Shown: positions 1 to 5,909 of the stretch, piece after piece
Numbering within the stretch: the stretch's first letter is position 1
Layout: every line of letters starts with the position of its first letter
Source: Pyrodictiaceae archaeon
GTDB lineage: Archaea > Thermoproteota > Thermoprotei_A > Sulfolobales > Pyrodictiaceae
Assembly (NCBI GenBank): GCA_027046525.1
Contig: JALTYD010000183.1
Location: forward strand, 1-6,904
DNA: 6,904 nt
Direction: 5' to 3'
Made by a program: the position numbers and the translations under genes
Notes under the pieces: model-generated
Told to the model about the DNA's origin: nothing
Database searches by the model: none
What the model saw: only the letters and a program-made list of their open reading frames with translations

Positions 1-52
1 GAAGATAACAATACTACTATTACTATTATAGCCCAAGAGGTGGTTATACATA

Positions 53-57
53 GAGGT
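53..57 (+). promoter_or_regulatory. Shine-Dalgarno of the AtuA-family gene
   Basis: GAGGT lies four bases before the GTG start at 62 and matches the archaeal anti-SD. In this frame an in-frame TAG at 29-31 is followed by no ATG, GTG or TTG until 62, so the GTG is the only reasonable start. A second SD-like GAGGTGG at 37-43 has no start codon at a useful distance. A weak TATA-like stretch (TATTATAG, 24-31) could make this the first gene of the operon, but the window begins too close to tell a promoter from the end of an upstream operon gene. Confidence 0.6.
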
Positions 58-61
58 AATA

Positions 62-1438
62 GTGTATTCTCCTACAGCGATACTAGGTTATGGATTTCCT
101 AGAGAGAGTATAGAAGAAGTACTAAAATACGATATCGATATTATAGGTGTTGATGCTGGCTCGACAGACCCAGGCCCCTACTACTTGGGGAGTGGAGAAC
201 CACTAGTTGTAGATGAGCAAGTTCGTAGAGACCTGGATATGATAACGAGTATTGCTCTAGAGAAGAGAGCAGTTGTAGTTATAGGGAGCTCTGGCGGTGC
301 TGGTTCAGAGAAACATGTTGAGAGAACACTAAGACTAGTACTAGATGTACTAGCTGAGAAGAAACTAGAAAGAGAAGTAAAGATAGCCGTAGTATATTCT
401 GATGTACCACATGCTGTACTAGAGAAGCTAGCTAGAGAAGATAGAATTGTAGGTCCTGCTAGTACAGGTGCGCCAGAATTCGATCTAGGTAGAGCTAGAG
501 ATTCTATAGTAGTAGCACAGAATGGTATCGAGCCTATCCTAAGAGTACTCGAGGACTGGAGCCCAGATATAGTCGTTGCTGGTAGAGTAGCTGATGCTGC
601 TGTTTTTGCAGCACCTCTAGTAGCTAGAGGGATAGATAGAGGAGTAGCTGTACTTGTTGGTAAGATACTAGAATGTGGAGCTATTGCTGCAGAGCCTGGT
701 AGTGGTAGTGATGGTATGCTAGCATTTGTTGAGAAAGACAAGTTCTATGTAAAACCTACGAATCCAAAAAGAAGAGCTACAGTAGTATCTATAGCCGAGC
801 ACGCACTCTACGAGAGAGATAATCCTTTCAGAGAAGTACTACCAGGAGGCTATCTAGATTTATCAAGAGTAGAATATATACAAGCAGATAGATCTACTGT
901 AGAAGTACGTGGAGCTAAGTGGGTCAGCGAGAAAGACTATCTTGTTAAACTCGAGGGAGCTAGAAAGATAGGCTATAGAGCAATAACTATAGCAGGTGCT
1001 AGAGATCCAGATTTTATAGAAAATCTAGATAGTCTCCTAGAAGAAACTATAGCTGAAGTACATAGACGTGTAGGAGAAGATATCCAGATCTACGTAAGAG
1101 TGTATGGGAGAGACGCAGTAATGAAAGAACTAGAGCCGTGTAAAAGAGTATGCCACGAAATAGGCCTACTAGTAGAAGCTATTGCATCTAGACCTAGTAG
1201 AGCACGAGAAGCTATTGCAGTTGCACGTAGCTATCTACTACACATAGGCTGGCCTGGTAGAAAGACAACAGCTGGTAATCTTGCATTCCCACTAAGTCCT
1301 AGCGATATCTACATAGGCGATGCTTATGAGTGGTCAGTATGGCATTTAGCTAGGCCCTGGACTCCCTACAGCTTAGCTAGAGCCGAGCTAGTAGTCTATA
1401 GAGGGGGGAGAGTAGAGAGAGGTGTTGGTACATGGTGA
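62..1438 (+). CDS. AtuA / DUF1446-family protein (acyclic terpene utilisation-like), large subunit
   Basis: 458 aa, GTG start, complete. I recognise the AtuA/DUF1446 family from several blocks: D31-AGSTDPGPYYLG near the N-terminus, the glycine-rich G75-SSGGAG loop after a hydrophobic strand, AQNGIEPIL at about 152-160, GRVADAA at 174-180, and the C-terminal GRKTTAGNLAFPLSPSDI block at about 399-416 followed by Y422-EWSVWHL. There is no signal peptide or membrane segment, so it should be cytosolic. The family name comes from a Pseudomonas gene cluster for acyclic terpene breakdown, but I know of no proven reaction. Full-length AtuA proteins carry an extra C-terminal domain of roughly 100 residues; this one ends without it, and the next gene (DUF4387) encodes a protein of about that size. 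It is first in an operon with DUF4387 and MmgE/PrpD, overlapping the next gene by 7 nt. The context suggests an enzyme acting on a small organic acid. Family call is firm; substrate unknown. Confidence 0.85.
   Translation: MYSPTAILGYGFPRESIEEVLKYDIDIIGVDAGSTDPGPYYLGSGEPLVVDEQVRRDLDMITSIALEKRAVVVIGSSGGAGSEKHVERTLRLVLDVLAEKKLEREVKIAVVYSDVPHAVLEKLAREDRIVGPASTGAPEFDLGRARDSIVVAQNGIEPILRVLEDWSPDIVVAGRVADAAVFAAPLVARGIDRGVAVLVGKILECGAIAAEPGSGSDGMLAFVEKDKFYVKPTNPKRRATVVSIAEHALYERDNPFREVLPGGYLDLSRVEYIQADRSTVEVRGAKWVSEKDYLVKLEGARKIGYRAITIAGARDPDFIENLDSLLEETIAEVHRRVGEDIQIYVRVYGRDAVMKELEPCKRVCHEIGLLVEAIASRPSRAREAIAVARSYLLHIGWPGRKTTAGNLAFPLSPSDIYIGDAYEWSVWHLARPWTPYSLARAELVVYRGGRVERGVGTW
1419..1424 (+). promoter_or_regulatory. 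Shine-Dalgarno of the DUF4387 gene
   Basis: GAGGTG sits seven bases before ATG 1432, inside the 3' end of the AtuA-family gene. This is a near-ideal site and supports translation of DUF4387 from its own ribosome binding site while still coupled to the upstream gene. A GTG directly after the ATG (1435) would also give a viable start, shortening the protein by one residue. Confidence 0.7.
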
Positions 1439-1743
1439 AGCTAGCTGATGTAGCTAAGATAATTAGGAGTAAAAATGCTGGTCCTTACCTACTAACAATC
1501 GATATTATACTTAGAGATAAGAAGTGCTATGAGAAGCTAAGAGAAGTATTAACAGAGACTAGTATAGCTGGGCTGTACGGAGTAGGTAGAGACTATATAG
1601 TTGGTATATACTCTATACCATCGATACTAGCTATGAAGATTGTTCTTAAGAGAATAGTACCATCTGGTGAGCCAGGAGATGGAGATGTCTATGGAGCACA
1701 GCAACATGCTCCACTACTAGGTCTAGAGCTAGGTGATTGCTAG
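1432..1743 (+). CDS. DUF4387-family small protein, probable partner subunit of the AtuA-family protein
   Basis: 103 aa, ATG start, complete. It matches the DUF4387 family: the N-terminal block LADVAKIIRSKNAGPYLLTIDI (residues 4-25, written here only as its key elements R12-SKNAGP and T22-IDI), then LTETSIAGLYG at 40-50, and the very characteristic C-terminal PSGEPGDGDVYGAQQHAPLL at 77-96. It is soluble with no signal peptide. The family is almost always found next to DUF1446/AtuA genes, as here. The order of elements (basic-S/G-K/D-N/G near the N-terminus, a T/N-I-D/G strand, YEKLR..LT, then Y..P...A...VL) resembles the C-terminal domain fused to AtuA proteins, so it may be the detached small subunit; that is inference from remembered patterns. 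It overlaps the upstream gene by 7 nt and the downstream gene by 1 nt. Biochemical role unknown. Confidence 0.85.
   Translation: MVKLADVAKIIRSKNAGPYLLTIDIILRDKKCYEKLREVLTETSIAGLYGVGRDYIVGIYSIPSILAMKIVLKRIVPSGEPGDGDVYGAQQHAPLLGLELGDC
1732..1737 (+). promoter_or_regulatory. Shine-Dalgarno that sets the MmgE/PrpD start
   Basis: GGTGAT lies five bases before GTG 1743. An alternative in-frame TTG at 1737 overlaps this site itself and therefore cannot use it, so GTG 1743 is preferred. The GTG shares its first G with the TAG stop (1741-1743) of the DUF4387 gene, a stop-start arrangement typical of translational coupling. Confidence 0.65.
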
Positions 1744-3062
1744 TGAGTAATACTGGGATAGAACTATATGAGCAATTAGTAGAATATCTAGAGAGAGCAA
1801 TAAATAGTAGAGAAGCAGTAGAGAGAGCTAGAGTAGTAGTTGTAGATACACTTGCTGTTGCTGCAGCAGCATACCACCTAGATAGTAGAGCTCGTAGACT
1901 AGTAGATAGTCTAGCTACAGGAGAAGGTAGACACTTAGTAGTTGGTGCGTGGAGAGAGACAAGTCTACTAGAAGCTGTTTCTCTAAATGCTTTACTAGCT
2001 CATAGCCTAGAGTATGACGACTGGCTACCAAGTGGATATGTACATGCTGGATCAATAGCTGTACCACCAGCACTAGCTGGTGCAGAAAGAGTAGATGCTT
2101 TATACCATTCTATGCTAGTAGGTGTAGTAGCTGGCTACGAAGTATCTAGATTCTTTGGAGCTCTCCTAGGAAGGAAACACTATACTAGATGGCACACGAC
2201 TGCAACTGTAGGTGCTGCTGGTGCAGCTGCTGCATATACATTATCATCGGGTGGGTCCATTGAAGATACAGTAGCTGCTATAGTACTATCTCTAAACTAT
2301 ACTGGTGGGTTATGGGCAGCAGCTAGAGGTGGAGATGCTAAGCCTTTCTCGCCTATGAATGCTGTAGATATAGGTGTTAGATCTTCGCTAGCTGCTAGGA
2401 CTTACCGTGTAGATATAACTAGGATTCTTAGAGAGTTTTGTTCTACTTATAGTTGTAGACTCGGAGAAGCCCAGTTTAGAGATATAGCCTTGTTTAACTC
2501 TATGATTAAGCTTTTCCCAACATGCTATCATTCTCATTCATCTATAGTAGCTGCTTCTAGGCTCTCAAAGAAGATAGAAGACAAGATAGTAGCTAGAGTA
2601 ACTATTAGAACCTATAGAGAGGCTGCAAGAGTAGCAGGTATACAGAATCCTTCTAGTCTAGAAGAAGCTAAGTTTAGTATACCATTCCTAGTATCAGTTG
2701 CTCTAGTATATGGAGTAGTTAATATAGATACTATTGAGAGAGGACTAAGTGATAATAGAGTACTAAGACTACTAGAGAAAGTAAGAATAATTGTTGATGA
2801 AGAAATGGATAGACTGTATCCAGACAAGATGCCGTCAGAAGTTGAAGTATATGTAGTTGGTGGAGAGACTCTAGTAGAGAGAGTAGATGAGCCTCCAGGA
2901 GCTAGACTATCTACTATTAGCATAGAGAAAGTCTTAGAAAAGATAACAAGTCTATCTCAGAAGACAAGAGATCTAGGTATAGAGCTTCTAAAGAGTATGG
3001 TCTATGAATCTCCTACATCTAGGCTGAGAATACTACTTGATAACATCTATATGAGGCTATAG
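1743..3062 (+). CDS. MmgE/PrpD-family protein (2-methylcitrate dehydratase / aconitate decarboxylase-like)
   Basis: 439 aa from GTG 1743 (441 if TTG 1737 were used); family members are usually about 450-480 aa, so it is full length. Cytosolic. The family fold is an all-helical main domain plus a small lid domain; members dehydrate 2-methylcitrate, decarboxylate cis-aconitate or epimerise iminodisuccinate. Visible family motifs, numbered from GTG 1743: HSLEYDD (87-93) with the paired Asp, H101 in the VHAGS block, H151-TTATVGAAGAAAA, K200 in the GDAKPFSPMNA block, LFPTCYHSHSS (257-267) with two His, and AKFSIPF (309-315). These correspond to active-site positions of mammalian aconitate decarboxylase as I remember them, so an active enzyme is likely. 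The C-terminal PPGARLSTISIEKV also fits the family. The substrate cannot be read from sequence. Being third in an operon with AtuA and DUF4387, it probably acts on the same organic acid pathway. Its last 16 bases overlap the opposing permease gene. Confidence 0.88.
   Translation: MSNTGIELYEQLVEYLERAINSREAVERARVVVVDTLAVAAAAYHLDSRARRLVDSLATGEGRHLVVGAWRETSLLEAVSLNALLAHSLEYDDWLPSGYVHAGSIAVPPALAGAERVDALYHSMLVGVVAGYEVSRFFGALLGRKHYTRWHTTATVGAAGAAAAYTLSSGGSIEDTVAAIVLSLNYTGGLWAAARGGDAKPFSPMNAVDIGVRSSLAARTYRVDITRILREFCSTYSCRLGEAQFRDIALFNSMIKLFPTCYHSHSSIVAASRLSKKIEDKIVARVTIRTYREAARVAGIQNPSSLEEAKFSIPFLVSVALVYGVVNIDTIERGLSDNRVLRLLEKVRIIVDEEMDRLYPDKMPSEVEVYVVGGETLVERVDEPPGARLSTISIEKVLEKITSLSQKTRDLGIELLKSMVYESPTSRLRILLDNIYMRL
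3047..3062. other. Convergent gene overlap (16 bp)
   Basis: The MmgE/PrpD stop TAG (3060-3062, + strand) lies inside the last codons of the permease gene, whose stop (CTA at 3047-3049 on the + strand) lies inside the last codons of MmgE/PrpD. There is no room for an intergenic terminator and I see no T-rich run just downstream of either stop, so both transcripts must run into the opposing gene to some extent. Confidence 0.9.
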
Positions 3063-4639
3063 CTACTTCTCCCAATAATGCGTCTAGAATAGACTATAGT
3101 GAGTAGGAGAGCTAGGAGGCTCATAACTTCTAGTATTAATGCGGCTAAGACTGCTTCTTCGAAGAATCTCCCAGAGCCATATATCCTGTAGACAAGTGCT
3201 GTAAGAGTACGTGTTTCACGCGTAGTAACAACTATACTTGCTCCAAATTCTCCAAGACTAGCTGCTAGAGAGAATCCTATAGCTGCAAGTGTCGAAGGAA
3301 GTATAGTGAGTAGTTTATGCCACAGATACTCTAGATCTCTAAGACCTAGTAGAGCCATTGTATCATTAACTTCTCGGGGGATTCTAGCAGAGCCAGCAGC
3401 AAGTACTCTACTAGATAGAGGGAGAGCAGCAGCTATATGAGCTAGTAGTGTCATTAGATAGCTAGCAGCTATAGTACCAAGTAGCTCTGATAGAAACCTA
3501 TAGTATGTTATACTAGCTGTTACTCCATAAGCTACAGGCGCTACAGCTATCGTAGAAAGTGCTAAGACTCCGAGAGATCTCTTCTCGCCAGCAACTAGTC
3601 CTAGAGGTATAGTTACTACTACGACGATAAAACCTAAGAATAAACTGTTGAAAATAGCACCTATGAAACCAGGCCCATGGACTTCTGATACTCGAGCTAG
3701 TTCAGATATATCTGAGTCAATAGCATATCCTACTAGGCTCACAATAGGTAGGTATAGATAGATGAGTATAGCTATAGGGTAGGCTAGAACTAGTATCTTA
3801 GAGAAGCCACGAGGAGTAATAGCACTAACACCTCTGACTCCTATAGGAGAAATAGCTATTTCTTCAGAGAAACGTATCAGTATATACGAGAAGATAGATG
3901 CAGCTACGAGTTCTAGGAGAGCTATAAATGGAACCCATGAGTATCTCTGAGGGAAGCCAGAGTAGAGAGTATAGAGCCATGCTTCGATAGTATAGTATCT
4001 GAAGCGGGCGCCTTCGACTAGTAGAGGTGATGCAGAAGTAAACGAGTATAGGAAAGCAATACCCCATCCGTATAGAGCAGGTCTAGATGTTAGTGGTAGT
4101 AGAGCTTTACGCCAGAGTTCTAGCCCTCTGAGCCCTATGATGAGCATATGCTCTATGATGTTCTTCTCTGTTGAACTAGCTGATGATGCTACTAGTACTG
4201 CTATAAGACCTATGTTGAAATAACTATTGAGTATTATTACTCCAAGCCAGCTACTCGATAGATTATTTAGTAGCTCTATATGTGATCCTATTAGACCATC
4301 TCTACCATATAGTGTCTTTAGGCCAATAGCTATCGAGACAACAGGGCTCATAAAAGGAGCTAAAGAAGCAATAGTAGTAAATTGTGCTATCCTCGATCTA
4401 TAGTATCCTGCTAGTATACCTAGAGGCCAGCCTAGTAGGAGAGATATTGATGCACTAGCTATAGCTTGTACTATAGTCCATATAAATACCCATGTAAGAC
4501 TAAATGGTAAATCGATATCTGGAGGACTACCAGTGATAACTATTGATATAAAAATAGGAGAGATATATAGTAGAGAGGCTAGTAGAGCTAGAACTACTAG
4601 TAGTACTCCTAGCCAGCCTAGCTGACTATCTTTGTCCAA
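3047..4639 (-). CDS. thiP: ABC transporter permease, ThiP-like (two fused inner-membrane domains)
   Basis: 530 aa, TTG start. This is a double-length permease of the ThiP/FbpB (iron/thiamine/sulfate-type) family; bacterial ThiP proteins are about 536 aa. About 12 hydrophobic segments are visible, in two halves. Each half carries the EAA loop that contacts the ATPase: residues about 162-195 (IEHMLIIGLRGLELWRKALLP) as the first, and about 423-460 (VNDTMALLGLRDLEY..LP) as the second, ending in SLGEFGA (461-467), which is highly typical of this family. TTG 4639 is chosen because an in-frame TGA lies only 12 codons upstream, and no ATG, GTG or TTG occurs between them or in the first 25 codons downstream. 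It overlaps the ThiB-like gene by 22 nt, which suggests coupled translation. Thiamine specificity is inherited from the neighbour's identity; iron or another ligand remains possible. No ATP-binding subunit gene is in the window. Confidence 0.82.
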   Translation of the reverse strand: MDKDSQLGWLGVLLVVLALLASLLYISPIFISIVITGSPPDIDLPFSLTWVFIWTIVQAIASASISLLLGWPLGILAGYYRSRIAQFTTIASLAPFMSPVVSIAIGLKTLYGRDGLIGSHIELLNNLSSSWLGVIILNSYFNIGLIAVLVASSASSTEKNIIEHMLIIGLRGLELWRKALLPLTSRPALYGWGIAFLYSFTSASPLLVEGARFRYYTIEAWLYTLYSGFPQRYSWVPFIALLELVAASIFSYILIRFSEEIAISPIGVRGVSAITPRGFSKILVLAYPIAILIYLYLPIVSLVGYAIDSDISELARVSEVHGPGFIGAIFNSLFLGFIVVVVTIPLGLVAGEKRSLGVLALSTIAVAPVAYGVTASITYYRFLSELLGTIAASYLMTLLAHIAAALPLSSRVLAAGSARIPREVNDTMALLGLRDLEYLWHKLLTILPSTLAAIGFSLAASLGEFGASIVVTTRETRTLTALVYRIYGSGRFFEEAVLAALILEVMSLLALLLTIVYSRRIIGRSSYSLI

Positions 4640-5754
4640 CTCGATAGCCAGTCCTCTAGGTTCTCCGATATATCACTTATACTTATCTCTCTATTGAGCA
4701 GGTAGTCTATATCATCGATTCTTAGTGCAAACTTGTAATAGCTAGGTAGCTCTACATTAGGATTAGCCGGGAGCATCCACTGAGAAGAAGGTAGATATTT
4801 CTGTACTTCTTCGCTAACTAGCCATTCTACGAATTCTCTAGCTTCTCTCAGTGGAGCTCCTCTTATTATTGCAACACCTTCTACTTGGAGCCAGCCAGTT
4901 TTCTTGCTATCTACTACTAGTACAGTAGCTCTAATTGAGGGTTTTTCTTCACCACCTTTAGATAGACTATACCAAGCACTATAGGCTGGATCTGTACCAT
5001 AGCTTACAACTATTGCTCTCCTACTATCTTCTCTGAGGAATTCTTCGTATGCATCACTCCAGCTACCAGCTATATAGAATCCATTATCTATCATTTCTCT
5101 CCAGAGATCCTCCCATTGTAGTCCTTCTAGCTTAGATGCAGCTATTGTGTAGAGTAGGAAGTTCAGACCAGTACTACTTATAGTAGCATCTTCGCCTACT
5201 ATGATCCTAGATAGTTCGACTAGTTCATCTAGAGTAACTCCATCATCTAGTATTTCTAAAGTAGCTTCATCTAGTCTAGAAGGATCATATACAAGAGCTA
5301 TAAGGCCATAGTCTATAGGTGTAACACATCTAGATGGATCTAGTGATACTACTAGTCTCTCATCAACACCTGGAGCTAAATAGCACTCAATAATACCCTT
5401 CTTAGACAGCTCGACTAGTGTAACAGAATCAACACCTATAACGACATGGGCTGTTTCTTTACCAGCACTTACTTCGCTGATTATAGTAGTTATCATTGCT
5501 CTAGCACTATCGAATTTCACGAGCTCGACATTAATACCGCTTTTCTCCTCGAAAGATGCTACTAGTTTATCGAAGAGCTCTGGATCTTCTCCCCAAGCCA
5601 TAAAGCTATCATAGACATAGACTCTTAGTACTTCTGCTCTACTAGTCTTAAGTGTCGATAAATGGTATATCCCAGCTGCTATCAATACTAGTATAGCTAT
5701 ACCTACTACTAAGTATAGCTGCCTAGTAGGCAATGTAGAGCCACCAATAGACAC
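4618..5754 (-). CDS. thiB: Thiamine-type ABC transporter substrate-binding protein, ThiB/TbpA-like, membrane-anchored
   Basis: 378 aa, GTG start. A hydrophobic segment at about 13-30 without a lipobox Cys should anchor the protein in the cell membrane with the binding domain outside. The mature part follows the ThiB/TbpA pattern: VYVYDSF (45-51), a VVIGVDS strand (104-110), PIDYGLIALVYD (146-157), SSTGLNFLLYTIA (193-205), W232 in GSWSDAYEEFL, SYGTDPAYSAWY (251-262) and SSQWMLPANPNVELP (323-337). In bacterial TbpA the aromatic residues in the YDSF, GW, SY..SPAY and NWMYP blocks hold the thiamine ring; the matching Tyr/Trp are all kept here, so thiamine or a phosphate ester is the likely ligand. 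C124 and C143 are the only cysteines outside the anchor region and could form a disulfide, fitting a hot extracellular setting. GTG 5754 follows CTAAGG. Iron or putrescine-type ligands are less likely. First gene of a two-gene operon with the permease. Confidence 0.8.
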   Translation of the reverse strand: MSIGGSTLPTRQLYLVVGIAILVLIAAGIYHLSTLKTSRAEVLRVYVYDSFMAWGEDPELFDKLVASFEEKSGINVELVKFDSARAMITTIISEVSAGKETAHVVIGVDSVTLVELSKKGIIECYLAPGVDERLVVSLDPSRCVTPIDYGLIALVYDPSRLDEATLEILDDGVTLDELVELSRIIVGEDATISSTGLNFLLYTIAASKLEGLQWEDLWREMIDNGFYIAGSWSDAYEEFLREDSRRAIVVSYGTDPAYSAWYSLSKGGEEKPSIRATVLVVDSKKTGWLQVEGVAIIRGAPLREAREFVEWLVSEEVQKYLPSSQWMLPANPNVELPSYYKFALRIDDIDYLLNREISISDISENLEDWLSSWTKIVS

Positions 5755-5770
5755 CCTTAGATTAGAACAA

Positions 5771-5786
5771 GGTATTAATGATTACC
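5771..5786 (-). promoter_or_regulatory. Possible promoter/operator of the thiamine-type transporter
   Basis: GGTATTAATGATTACC has perfectly complementary ends (GGTA/TACC) around an AT-rich core, 17-32 bases upstream of the GTG 5754 start. This is where a TATA box would sit for a leaderless or nearly leaderless transcript on the minus strand. It could serve as TATA element, as binding site for a repressor overlapping it, or both. No stronger TATA-like sequence is seen on this strand in the gap. No TPP riboswitch consensus was recognised. Confidence 0.3.
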
Positions 5787-5797
5787 ATAACCTGGTT

Positions 5798-5835
5798 TAG
5801 ACTCTGTAGTAAGCGTCTAGTACTAGACTCTATAG
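5798..5835. repeat. Pair of 12-bp near-identical direct repeats
   Basis: TAGACTCTGTAG (5798-5809) and TAGACTCTATAG (5824-5835) differ at one base and are 26 bp apart start to start. They lie in the divergent gap between the ThiB-like gene and the kinase gene, flanking and partly overlapping a perfect palindrome. The position upstream of a strong TATA box suggests regulator binding sites. Confidence 0.45.
5815..5828. promoter_or_regulatory. Perfect 14-bp palindrome, candidate operator
   Basis: GTCTAGTACTAGAC equals its own reverse complement. Its centre is about 35 bp upstream of the centre of the kinase gene's TATA box, a position typical of archaeal activator sites or of a dimeric regulator serving both divergent genes. 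CTAG is very common in this genome, which makes CTAG-containing palindromes more likely by chance, so the call is tentative. Confidence 0.4.
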
Positions 5836-5851
5836 AAAGCTAGAGTAAGGA

Positions 5852-5862
5852 TTTATATATAA
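5852..5862 (+). promoter_or_regulatory. TATA box of the polyprenol-kinase-like gene
   Basis: TTTATATATAA is a textbook archaeal TATA box, and the clearest in the window. Transcription should begin roughly 25 bases downstream, near 5880-5885, giving a 5' leader of about 25-30 nt before the GTG at 5910. The leader holds two purine-rich AAGGG stretches (5883-5887 and 5898-5902 area), a weak SD at best. Confidence 0.75.
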
Positions 5863-5909
5863 GTGTAGTAGAGCCATAGAGAAAGGGAATTATAGATAAG
5901 GGAATAGTA

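Noticed and set aside
181..741. 186-aa open frame on the minus strand inside the AtuA-family gene
   Set aside because: Low-complexity Ser/Thr/Ala-rich product with no motifs; it is the antisense shadow of a gene with clear family matches and strong codon bias.
2612..2923. 103-aa open frame on the minus strand inside the MmgE/PrpD gene
   Set aside because: Ser/Thr/Leu-rich antisense shadow without recognisable domain or ribosome binding site.
3864..4067. 67-aa minus-strand frame within the permease gene
   Set aside because: Alternate frame of a clear membrane protein gene; no start signal or motif.
5755..5909. TPP riboswitch or tRNA in the gap upstream of the thiamine-type transporter
   Set aside because: None of the conserved TPP riboswitch blocks or tRNA arms (such as a GGTTCRAATC T-loop) are present.
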